Shown here piece after piece: positions 53,808-62,078 of a DNA stretch of 64,000 nucleotides. Source of the DNA: Neolewinella xylanilytica (GTDB lineage: Bacteria > Bacteroidota > Bacteroidia > Chitinophagales > Saprospiraceae); assembly GCF_002934605.1 (NCBI RefSeq), contig NZ_PTJC01000005.1:868001-932000 (forward strand). The letters are read 5' to 3'. Within the stretch, counting starts at the first letter, position 1; each line of letters opens with the position of its first letter. The notes beneath the pieces are model-generated. The model searched no databases, had not been told where the DNA came from, and saw nothing but the letters and a program-made list of their open reading frames with translations. The position numbers and the translations under genes are program-made.

Positions 53808-56800
53808 ATGAGTATCAAAGTTGGCATCTTTTTCGGCGGTCCTTCCCGGGAGCGCGAGATTTCCTTTGCCGGGGGGCGGACGGTATACGACAACCTCGAC
53901 AAATCCCTTTTCGAGCCGGTGCCCATCTTCGTCGATAGCTTCCGGCGGTGGTATCTGCTCGACTGGCAGTACCTCTACCGGGGTAGCATCCGTGACTTTT
54001 TTCCGCCCGTGGCCATGGCCCCGGAAAGCAAGCACGGCTTCCAGGTGTACCAGGAAAGCCTCGGGCCGAAAGACGAACTGGCCCTCGAGGAAATGGGCAG
54101 CCACGTTGGGCGCCGCATCCGCCGCGAGGAACTGCCCGAACTGATCGACATCGCCTTCCTGGCCCTCCACGGGGAGTACGGAGAGGACGGCCAGTTGCAA
54201 CGCGAACTCGAGTACGCCGGGGTGCCCTACACGGGCAGTGGCGTGGAAGCCAGCGAGATCGGGATGGACAAGGCCGTCCAGAAAGAAATGATGGCGCGCG
54301 ACGGATTTCCCTCCCCGCCCATCCTCGTAATTGAAAAGGAGAACCTGGCGGCCACGCCCATCGAGCAACTTTTCGCCGATTCCGTCGAGCAAATCGGCTG
54401 GCCCATGGTGGTGCGCCCCGCCCGCCAGGGCAGCAGCATCGGCGTGGCCATCCTCGACGAGGAGGAAGGCCTCGCCGGCTTCGAGCACGCCGTCAACGCG
54501 GCCTTCTTCCGGGAGGCAATCCTGCTTACGGACTACGCCGAACGGTCCGCCACCGACCGCATCGAATACGTGCGCCGCGTGAGTGACCTGCGCGACGGTA
54601 TCGCCTTTCCGATGGACGCCCAGCGCGGCGACCACCGCCTGACCATCTATACCCCGGACGATCTGCACGACTACCTCGAACGGGCGGCTGCCGACGGCGG
54701 CGACCCGCTGGTCCTGCTGGAAGGACACCAGACCGAGCAGCGCGTTATCATAGAGGGCTTCATCAGTGGTAAGGAGTTTTCGACCATCGTTCTGCGCAAG
54801 CCCGACGGCGGGGTAGTGGCGCTGCCGCCCACCGAGATCGTCAAGTTCGAGGGCGAGCTGTTCGATTACCGGAGCAAGTACCTGCCCGGCCGCAGCCGCA
54901 AGGTGACGCCCATCAACCTGCCGGGCGACGCCATCCAGCGCATCCGCATCGAGACGGAACGCCTCTTCCAGCAGCTCGGCTTTCACGTCTACGCCCGCAT
55001 CGACGGCTTTTACACCGCCGACGGCACCATCTTCCTGAACGACCCGAATACGACCAGCGGCATGATGCCCTCGTCGTTCTTCTTTCACCAGGCGGCCGAG
55101 ATCGGGCTGAGCCCCTCCCAATTCCTGACGTACATCATCCGGACCAGTTTGCAGGAGCACGGGCACACGGACCTGATGCAGCAGGTAGACGCGGATCTAG
55201 ATGCTTTGGCGGCGAGCGCAGGTGCAAAGGAACGCGTTGCCGTATTGCTCGGTGGCACCAGCTTCGAGCGCCACATCAGTGTCGAATCCGGGCGCAACGT
55301 ATACGAAAAGCTTTCCTCCAGCGAAGCTTACCGCCCCCTGCCCGTATTTCTGACCGCCCCTATTGATACCCGGCACCAGGACGAAGACTTCGTGCTCTAC
55401 CAATTGCCGGTCAACCTGCTCCTCAAGGACAACGCCGACGACATCCGCGATAAGCTGGCCAAGCAGGAAGAGCACCCCGTCATCCGGGAGATCCGCGACG
55501 CCTGCCGCGCCATCACTGCCCGCTATGCCGACCCCGACGTGGTCTTCCACCCCGATCACCTGCCCCTGGCGGAATTGCCCGACCGGGTGGACCTGGTCTT
55601 CATTGCCCTCCACGGCCGCCCCGGTGAGGACGGACAAGTACAGCGGAAGCTCGAAACCCTAGGCCTGCCCTACAACGGCTCCAGCCCGGAGAGCTCCGAA
55701 GTGACCATCGATAAATACGCCACCCTACACGCCCTCTACGACGGCGGCCTCCCGGTCACCGAACAATTACTGGCTACGAAACAGGACTTCCAGCTGAACG
55801 CGAAGGGCTTCCTGCAGCGGGTGGAGGAGCGTTTCGGCTTCCCCATCATCGCCAAGCCCGTGGATGACGGCTGCAGCTCGGCCGTCCTTCTGCTGCGCAA
55901 CCGCGAACAACTGGAAGCCTACTGCCGGCTCACCTTCGAGCCGGGTGGCACCACCGAACGGGCCGCCCGCCGGACCCTGAAGATCGGTGAGCAGGCGGAG
56001 TGGCCGCTGGGGAAATCCACCATCCTTTTCGAATCGCCGATCACGGCCGAAGGAGCCCCCAAATTCCTGGAGATCACCGGGGGCATGCTCACCCACTTCG
56101 ACGCCAGCGGCGATCTGCGCTACGAGGTCTTCGAACCGAGCGAGGCCCTGGCCGGGGGCGAAATCCTCAGCCTGGAGGAGAAATTCCTGGCCGGTGAGGG
56201 ACAGAATCTGACCCCGGCCCGATTGGCCAGTGGAAATTACGATTACCAGCACGTAGCCAAACAGGTAAAACGCGACCTGGAGAAAGCCGCCCGCATCCTG
56301 GACGTCACCGGCTACTGCCGCATCGATGCCTTCGTGCGCGTGCACGAGGACGGCCGGGCGGAGACCATCGTGATCGAGGTGAACAGCCTGCCGGGCATCA
56401 CGCCGGCCACCGCCATCTTCCACCAGGCGGCCATCGCCGGCTACCAGCCTTACCAGTTCATTGCCGCTATCCTGGACTTCGCCAAGGAACGGCAGCGCCG
56501 GCAAGGGTTACCCCCGCTGATGGCGTCGGAGGCTGTGGCAGTTACCCCTTCCCTCGAAAACGCGACACCCGCGCTTCCCGATAGCTATCGGGACCCAAAA
56601 AAAAAAGCTAGCTCCGTGGTTACGACGATCCTGAAAAACGTAGTGGCCGCGCTGCTATTCTTCGCTCTGGTCTTTCTCGTGCTGAAGTTCGGCCTGGATT
56701 GGTACACCAACCACGGCGAAAGCATGGCGCTGCCCACCTTCGAGGGGATGCAGATCGATCAGGCGCGGGCGCTGGCCGAGGACAACGGGTTGGGCCTGGA

Positions 56801-57383
56801 CGTGACCGTCGGCCCCTTCGACCCCGAAAAGCCGGCCGGGCTGGTCGTGCAGCAACAACCGCCCGTCGGCAGCCGGGTGAAGAACAACCGGACGGTGTAC
56901 CTGACCGTACTCAGCGAGGATGCGCCCGACGTGGCCCTGCCCGGCCTGGTCGGCAACTACGACTACAACCAGTACGTCCGCCTCCTCAAGGTAAAGAACC
57001 TGAAGTACCGTATCCGCGAACGGCAGTTCGACGCCCGGCAGGAAGACGGTACCATCCTCTACATGTACTACGACGACCGCAAAATCACCGACGAAGACCT
57101 GCGTGAGGGCGTCACGGTGCCGATGGGCAGTACGATTGACTTCGTGATTACCCAGCGGCGTGGCGACAACGTCCAGCTGGAAGATTATCGGTGCCAGACC
57201 TTTGGCACCGCTGAATTCGCGATCACGGGTAGCCAGCTGGTGATCGGCGAGGTGATCGGTGAGGTAAGCAACCGCAACGAGGCGTACATCACCCGTACCG
57301 ACCCCGCGCCGGGCAGCCGCCTGGAAACCGGTGCCAAGGTGGACCTCTACCTGAGTCAAACGCGGCCGGCTGACTGCGACTAG
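53808..57383 (+). CDS. Tandem D-alanine-D-alanine ligase - transmembrane - PASTA fusion protein
   Basis: A 1191-residue membrane-anchored protein. Two complete ATP-grasp ligase modules are in tandem. Module 1 (about 3-465) has VGIFFGGPSREREISFAGGR, ALHGEYGEDGQLQRELEYAG, YTGSGVEASEIGMDK and FDYRSKYLPG; its metal-site motif reads NDPNTTSGM instead of ExNxxPGxT. Module 2 (about 475-905) has VAVLLGGTSFERHISVESGR, ALHGRPGEDGQVQRKLE, SLEEKFLAGEGQNLTPARL and a canonical IEVNSLPGITPAT. A linker (about 906-936), one membrane helix (about 944-966) and three PASTA-like repeats follow (about 973-1038, 1041-1112, 1121-1187). Separate Ddl and PASTA proteins are known; joining them would place dipeptide synthesis next to extracytoplasmic muropeptide sensing. 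The first module may be weakened. The next gene begins 49 bases later. Confidence 0.93.
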   Translation: MSIKVGIFFGGPSREREISFAGGRTVYDNLDKSLFEPVPIFVDSFRRWYLLDWQYLYRGSIRDFFPPVAMAPESKHGFQVYQESLGPKDELALEEMGSHVGRRIRREELPELIDIAFLALHGEYGEDGQLQRELEYAGVPYTGSGVEASEIGMDKAVQKEMMARDGFPSPPILVIEKENLAATPIEQLFADSVEQIGWPMVVRPARQGSSIGVAILDEEEGLAGFEHAVNAAFFREAILLTDYAERSATDRIEYVRRVSDLRDGIAFPMDAQRGDHRLTIYTPDDLHDYLERAAADGGDPLVLLEGHQTEQRVIIEGFISGKEFSTIVLRKPDGGVVALPPTEIVKFEGELFDYRSKYLPGRSRKVTPINLPGDAIQRIRIETERLFQQLGFHVYARIDGFYTADGTIFLNDPNTTSGMMPSSFFFHQAAEIGLSPSQFLTYIIRTSLQEHGHTDLMQQVDADLDALAASAGAKERVAVLLGGTSFERHISVESGRNVYEKLSSSEAYRPLPVFLTAPIDTRHQDEDFVLYQLPVNLLLKDNADDIRDKLAKQEEHPVIREIRDACRAITARYADPDVVFHPDHLPLAELPDRVDLVFIALHGRPGEDGQVQRKLETLGLPYNGSSPESSEVTIDKYATLHALYDGGLPVTEQLLATKQDFQLNAKGFLQRVEERFGFPIIAKPVDDGCSSAVLLLRNREQLEAYCRLTFEPGGTTERAARRTLKIGEQAEWPLGKSTILFESPITAEGAPKFLEITGGMLTHFDASGDLRYEVFEPSEALAGGEILSLEEKFLAGEGQNLTPARLASGNYDYQHVAKQVKRDLEKAARILDVTGYCRIDAFVRVHEDGRAETIVIEVNSLPGITPATAIFHQAAIAGYQPYQFIAAILDFAKERQRRQGLPPLMASEAVAVTPSLENATPALPDSYRDPKKKASSVVTTILKNVVAALLFFALVFLVLKFGLDWYTNHGESMALPTFEGMQIDQARALAEDNGLGLDVTVGPFDPEKPAGLVVQQQPPVGSRVKNNRTVYLTVLSEDAPDVALPGLVGNYDYNQYVRLLKVKNLKYRIRERQFDARQEDGTILYMYYDDRKITDEDLREGVTVPMGSTIDFVITQRRGDNVQLEDYRCQTFGTAEFAITGSQLVIGEVIGEVSNRNEAYITRTDPAPGSRLETGAKVDLYLSQTRPADCD
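56576..56593. repeat. 18-bp palindrome in the linker of the ligase-PASTA gene
   Basis: TCCCGATAGCTATCGGGA is a perfect palindrome, followed by CCC and a run of ten A. It encodes the PDSYRD part of the low-complexity linker (about residues 923-929), where extra residues would be tolerated. The same 18 bases recur at 63863-63880. Confidence 0.9.
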
Positions 57384-57432
57384 ACCAATCTTATCGCGGC
57401 CGGCCACGTTCCGTAGTTTCTAACAGACACTG

Positions 57433-59904
57433 ATGAAGCTTTCCCTACTGTCCCTGTTCCTGGTATGGGGCGCCCTACTCGCCGCCCAGCAAATCGTGCC
57501 GCTCGCCGAGCACGCCCAACTCCGCCGAGGAGGGGACCCACCCGCTCCCGCGGCCCTGATGACCTGCGAAAATCCCGACTTGTCGGGTATAGAGCGGATC
57601 GTGGCCGGAGCATTCAATACCATCCGTGTGGAACTGGATACCGCCGGACTGGGCAGCGACCTAACCGATTACCGCTGCATCGGCTGCGACGAAGCCGCCT
57701 TCGGCACCGTGGAACTGCGCAACGACACGGTCGTTTACACTTCCCTCCCCGGCGTGGGGCAGGGGCTCGATACCCTGGGATTTACCGTCTGCTCGGCCAC
57801 CGTCTGCGCGGACACGACCACCCTCGTCTTTCTCGTACAGCGGGAGGGGCGCACCATCGAGTTGGGCAACCAGCTCATAGAACCCGAATCGTCGACGGAA
57901 ATCATCGTCCCCGAACCCGAGCTACCGGGAGGAGCGTTTTGCCGCACGATCACCAACTGTGCCGACGCCTACCCCGGGCGGGGGCAACGGTTTGCCTTCC
58001 TTACCGATAGCGACGCCGGTAACGACTTTCGCTACAAGGCGGCCCGCTACGGTGGTACCGACACGGTCTGCGTCACGGTTTGCAATGCGTACGGGCTCTG
58101 TGATACCTACCGAAGCACCTTCGAGATCAACCGCCAGCCGGTCGCCCTGCCGTTCTTCGACGACTTCAGCTACGACGATATCCGCCCGGAGGTAGCCCTG
58201 TGGCAGGATGCGGACGTACTGGTCAACCGCACTTACGGGGTACGGCCCCCCTCCATCGGGGTGGCTACCTTCGACGCCATCGATTACGCCGGACAATCGT
58301 ACCAGCAGATCGGCAATGGCCGCCGGGCAAATCCCCGCGATTACCTGACGTCGGTGCCGATCCGGCTCGCCGGGCAGAGCGGCACCGTCCTCTCCTTTTA
58401 CTTGCAGGCTAAGGGATACGGCAACCGGCCGGAAGTTATGGACAGCTTCCTGGTACAGTTTCTGGCGCCCGATGGGGAGTGGGATACCGTCTTTTCACGG
58501 GAGGGGCTGCTGAATACTTCCCCCAACACCTTCCTGCCCGATTTCACCGGGGAATCGGTGCCCGTGCCCGCGGCTTACCAGTACGACGGCTTCCAGTTTC
58601 GCTTCGTGAACCTAAGCACCGAGCGGGGTTCGGTCGACAACTGGAACCTGGATTACGTAAAACTCAGCAATCAGTCTACCAGCTTGGTCACCCAGGATCT
58701 TGCCCTGATCGAGGAACCCTTTCGGCTTATCGCTCCCTATACCAGCATACCGGTGCGCCACCTGCAGGCCGGCGGACAAAGCCTCCTGGCGGATTCCATT
58801 TTCCTGAAAATGTGGAACCACCGGGCGGACGTGACCCCGGTAACCGCTTCTCGCTACCGGGTGACCGACGCGACCGACGGCACCCTGGTGGGGGAGGGCG
58901 GACTGATTCCGTCGCCGTATTTCGGTCAGGATAACGGCATCGCCCCGAGCGGCATCGAGGTGCGCGGGGCTACTTTCGATCAGCTGCCGTCGTACGGGGC
59001 AGTGCGCAACTACCTATTTGCGCTTGATCCGGCGGAAGACTATACCCTCGCCACCACTTACCAGCTTACGGTCGCGACCGAGGACGGCGGTTTTGCCCCC
59101 GGTATCCTGCGGAATAGCACGGCGACCCAGTTGACCGAGCTGGCGGACCACATGGCCTACGACGACGGCACGGCCGAGGTGGCCATCGAGGGGCAGGGGG
59201 GCAACATCATCGTACAGCGGTACACGGCCTTCGTGGCGGACCAACTCATCGGTATTCGGATCCGCCTACCGCGGGTACTGGACGGGGCCGGCGATCAGGG
59301 CATCACCCTCGTGGTGTACGGGGAGGGCCAGGACGGAGCCCCAGGCGAGCTGCTGTATTCAGCCGATTATCCTTTGCTGTACCCCGAGGATATCTTCGAC
59401 GATTCGTTGCAGGCCTTCACGAGTTACGCGCTGACCGAAGCGGTGGACCTGCCAGTGGGGAGCTTTTTCGTCGGGTGGCAACAACAGGAGGCCGACCGCT
59501 CGCTATCGGTGGGCTTCGACCGCAACAATCCGCTGACCGAGGGGCAGTACTTCGATGCGGGCAACGGGTGGCAGGAGCTCGAGGGATCGACCCGGGGCGC
59601 TATCATGATCCGGCCGCTTTTAATCGGGGCGGATGTGCGCCCTACGGCGACCGACGAGCGGGAATCCCTGACTGAGTTCATCCGCCTTTATCCGAATCCG
59701 ACGGAGGACGTGGTGAACATCGGCTTGCCCAGTTCGCTTATAGACAAGGACTTACGAATTAACGTATACGCAATGGACGGTCGCTTGGTAGCCCGACAGC
59801 GCGGAACCACGGTGGTGGATGTATCCGCCCTCACGCCGGGAATGTACCTACTGGAATGCCGGATCGGGGAGCGGATCGGCCGGCAAAAGTTCGTGCGCCG
59901 TTAA
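57433..59904 (+). CDS. Secreted protein with type A T9SS sorting domain
   Basis: An 823-residue extracellular protein. Signal peptide MKLSLLSLFLVWGALLAAQQ. The N-terminal 230 residues are Cys-containing beta structure (CIGCDEAAFGTVEL, TVCSATVCADTTTLVF, FCRTITNCADAYPG). A central jelly-roll-like part starts PFFDDFSYDDIRPEVALWQD, the usual opening of concanavalin-like domains in T9SS cargo. The C-terminal sorting domain (about 745-823) has FIRLYPNPTEDVVNI, INVYAMDGRLV, LTPGMYLLECR and ends KFVRR. It lies 49 bases after the ligase-PASTA gene on the same strand, so cotranscription is likely; the function is unknown. Confidence 0.9.
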   Translation: MKLSLLSLFLVWGALLAAQQIVPLAEHAQLRRGGDPPAPAALMTCENPDLSGIERIVAGAFNTIRVELDTAGLGSDLTDYRCIGCDEAAFGTVELRNDTVVYTSLPGVGQGLDTLGFTVCSATVCADTTTLVFLVQREGRTIELGNQLIEPESSTEIIVPEPELPGGAFCRTITNCADAYPGRGQRFAFLTDSDAGNDFRYKAARYGGTDTVCVTVCNAYGLCDTYRSTFEINRQPVALPFFDDFSYDDIRPEVALWQDADVLVNRTYGVRPPSIGVATFDAIDYAGQSYQQIGNGRRANPRDYLTSVPIRLAGQSGTVLSFYLQAKGYGNRPEVMDSFLVQFLAPDGEWDTVFSREGLLNTSPNTFLPDFTGESVPVPAAYQYDGFQFRFVNLSTERGSVDNWNLDYVKLSNQSTSLVTQDLALIEEPFRLIAPYTSIPVRHLQAGGQSLLADSIFLKMWNHRADVTPVTASRYRVTDATDGTLVGEGGLIPSPYFGQDNGIAPSGIEVRGATFDQLPSYGAVRNYLFALDPAEDYTLATTYQLTVATEDGGFAPGILRNSTATQLTELADHMAYDDGTAEVAIEGQGGNIIVQRYTAFVADQLIGIRIRLPRVLDGAGDQGITLVVYGEGQDGAPGELLYSADYPLLYPEDIFDDSLQAFTSYALTEAVDLPVGSFFVGWQQQEADRSLSVGFDRNNPLTEGQYFDAGNGWQELEGSTRGAIMIRPLLIGADVRPTATDERESLTEFIRLYPNPTEDVVNIGLPSSLIDKDLRINVYAMDGRLVARQRGTTVVDVSALTPGMYLLECRIGERIGRQKFVRR

Positions 59905-59961
59905 TCTATTTCTTGCTTATTCTTGTTGGGTCCCACCAAACCGGATAACCTAAAAGTGACG

Positions 59962-60255
59962 ATGGAAGCTACCGTAGAGGAACTGAAGAAGAGAGAGAAA
60001 GAAGGCAAGAACGATTACGTTCTGCTAGACGTGCGGGAGGATTACGAGCGCACGGAATTCAATGTGGGGGGAATCCACGTCCCGCTGGGTCAACTGAGTA
60101 TGTCAATGGACAAACTGACGCCCTACAAGGAGCAGGAGATCATCATCTACTGCCGCAGCGGGAAACGATCGGCCATGGCCCAGGAGCTGCTCCGGCAGTC
60201 GGGATTTAAGAACGTTCGCAATCTGGAAGGGGGTATGCTGGCCTACCAGAAGTAG
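59962..60255 (+). CDS. Rhodanese-domain sulfurtransferase
   Basis: A 97-residue single-domain cytoplasmic rhodanese that carries sulfur as a Cys persulfide. The ATG at 59962 starts MEATVEELKKREKEGKNDYV. Motifs are LLDVREDYERTEFNVGG and the active loop IIYCRSGKRSAMA with the catalytic Cys, then NLEGGMLAYQK. A TTG frame from 59923 adds 13 unlikely residues. Its stop is four bases from the stop of the convergent SPOR gene. Confidence 0.93.
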   Translation: MEATVEELKKREKEGKNDYVLLDVREDYERTEFNVGGIHVPLGQLSMSMDKLTPYKEQEIIIYCRSGKRSAMAQELLRQSGFKNVRNLEGGMLAYQK

Positions 60256-60259
60256 GAAA

Positions 60260-60772
60260 TTACCGTTTCCGATACACCTCGACTTCGAAACCGGCCTGAC
60301 GTACCCGGTCCGCCATTTCCGTTGCCTCCCCGTACGATCCCGTACGATCGACGAGGGCGACGGCGTAGGTGCCGCGGTCGAAATTCTCAAGGGTGGTTCG
60401 GCTGAAACCGGCCTCCCTGAGATTGCGAATTCGTGTACGAGCATTGATTTCCTGGCGAAAAGCGCCGGCAATTACCAAAAAATTGACTCCCGCACTCCCC
60501 ATGGCCGTCACACTGCTATCCCGGCTGTTAGCGGGCACAAGGTCCTGAAAACGTTTGGGTTGCATGTTTTCCATGGGATCGGTATCGGCTTGGCCGTCAG
60601 CGATCGCCAGGGAATCTCCGGTCCGAGATGTTGGTAAGTCCGCCCGATTGGTCTTATCTTCGAACTCAGTTTGGCTTTGTTCTGAAGCGGCGATCGCCCG
60701 AGAAACCAACAGCGCGAGCGCAATCAGGCAAACTACAAGGATTAAAGGGATCAGAATAGATGTCTTCTTCAT
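60260..60772 (-). CDS. Membrane-anchored SPOR-domain protein
   Basis: A 170-residue protein with one N-terminal membrane helix (about 7-28; ILIPLILVVCLIALALLVSR), a polar linker (about 30-90) and a SPOR domain (about 96-168; FLVIAGAFRQEINARTRIRN ... YGEATEMADRVRQAGFEVEV). SPOR domains bind denuded glycan strands of peptidoglycan at division sites. The product would face the periplasm. It is convergent with the rhodanese gene and divergent from the IPP isomerase gene. Confidence 0.9.
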   Translation of the reverse strand: MKKTSILIPLILVVCLIALALLVSRAIAASEQSQTEFEDKTNRADLPTSRTGDSLAIADGQADTDPMENMQPKRFQDLVPANSRDSSVTAMGSAGVNFLVIAGAFRQEINARTRIRNLREAGFSRTTLENFDRGTYAVALVDRTGSYGEATEMADRVRQAGFEVEVYRKR

Positions 60773-60932
60773 TGTTTACAAGTGTTTATCGCCAAGCTCC
60801 CGAAACCCTAAAGATATAAAGCGTGGTGTCGATTTGCTGTAATCGGCTGGAATTCCGTTTACCTCATTTGCACCACCCCCTCCGGGGACAAGAATTTGTC
60901 AAGTGTTTGCTTTTTGGAAAGACCGTTTTTTC

Positions 60933-60963
60933 AGGGAGTGCCCTTCGGGCGCTCCCTTTTTTT
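60933..60963 (+). terminator. Intrinsic-terminator hairpin in the leader of the isomerase gene
   Basis: AGGGAGTGCCC, TTC loop, GGGCGCTCCCT, then seven T (stem has one mismatch). It lies 41 bases before the ATG at 61004 and reads toward it, with no complete plus-strand gene just upstream. It could end a small RNA or act as an attenuator of the mevalonate genes. Confidence 0.8.
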
Positions 60964-61003
60964 ATCTTTTCAACCATTCTTTTGGTCCAACGTTGGCAGT
61001 ACT

Positions 61004-62062
61004 ATGTCGGAAACTTTACCCATTCACCTGCCGGGTGCGGCGATGGACGACCCCAACGCCCCCGGCCGTAAGGAAGACCACATCGAGCTTGCCTTTGATT
61101 CCCAGGCCGATCGAGACGGGCTGGACGAACGTTTCGACTACGAACCTTTATTAGCCGCTCATCCCCTTCCGGGCAGCTACGGCACTATGGACTGGGGCGG
61201 CAAGGAATTGCGGGCTCCGCTCTGGGTGAGCAGCATGACCGGGGGTACCGAAAAGGCCCTGGTAATCAACCACAACCTGGCCCGGGCGGCGGGGGAATTC
61301 GGGCTTGGTATGGGCCTCGGTTCCTGCCGTAGCCTGCTCTACGACGACCACCGCTTCGACGACTTCAACGTACGTCCCCTGGCGGGCGACGGCGTCCCCA
61401 TTTATGCGAACCTCGGCGCCGCGCAGGTGCAACGCTTACTGGAGGACGGCGATTCCGTTCTCATCCCCCAACTCATCGACTCCTTGCAGCTGGACGGCCT
61501 GATCATTCACGTCAATCCGCTACAGGAGTGGCTGCAACCCGAAGGAGACCGCTTCACGGCACCGCCACTGGAATCGATCCGGGAAGTGGTTCGCCTCTTC
61601 CCCGAACTGGCGGTGATCGTCAAGGAGGTAGGGCAGGGGATGGGCCCCGCGAGCCTGAAGGAACTGCTCCGGCTACCGATCCTGGCACTGGATACGGCGG
61701 CTAACGGCGGAACGAATTTCAGCAAACTGGAGCTCTTCCGTTCCGATGCCCTGGCCCGGATGGCGTACGCGGGGCTGACCCGGGTCGGGCATTCCGCCGA
61801 AGGAATGGTACGGCAGATCAACGCCCTGGTGGCGGAAAATCCGGACGAAGTGCGCTGTGCTAAAGTGATCATCAGTGGTGGCGTGCGGACCTTCCTCGAT
61901 GGCTATCACCTGACCTCGCTCAGTTCGCTGCCGGCCATCTATGGTCAGGCGTCGGCCCTGTTGCGGCACGCCCGGGAAGACTACGGCAGTCTCCAACGGT
62001 ACGTGGCGACCCAGGTACGCGGGTTGGAACTGGCGAAGGCCTATCTTCGTCCCCGGCTTTAA
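61004..62062 (+). CDS. fni: Type 2 (FMN-dependent) isopentenyl-diphosphate delta-isomerase
   Basis: A 352-residue cytoplasmic flavoenzyme that interconverts IPP and DMAPP. The ATG at 61004 (MSETLPIHLPGAAMDDPNAP) follows the leader hairpin; the frame from 60896 would read through that hairpin. Family motifs are PGRKEDHIELAF, WVSSMTGGTEKA, GLGMGLGSCRSLL, HVNPLQEWLQPEGDR, IVKEVGQGMG, DTAANGGTNFSKLE and IISGGVRTFLDGY (flavin phosphate binding). The HMG-CoA reductase gene begins 16 bases downstream, so the two form a mevalonate-pathway operon. Confidence 0.95.
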   Translation: MSETLPIHLPGAAMDDPNAPGRKEDHIELAFDSQADRDGLDERFDYEPLLAAHPLPGSYGTMDWGGKELRAPLWVSSMTGGTEKALVINHNLARAAGEFGLGMGLGSCRSLLYDDHRFDDFNVRPLAGDGVPIYANLGAAQVQRLLEDGDSVLIPQLIDSLQLDGLIIHVNPLQEWLQPEGDRFTAPPLESIREVVRLFPELAVIVKEVGQGMGPASLKELLRLPILALDTAANGGTNFSKLELFRSDALARMAYAGLTRVGHSAEGMVRQINALVAENPDEVRCAKVIISGGVRTFLDGYHLTSLSSLPAIYGQASALLRHAREDYGSLQRYVATQVRGLELAKAYLRPRL

Positions 62063-62078
62063 CCATACCCACGTACCC

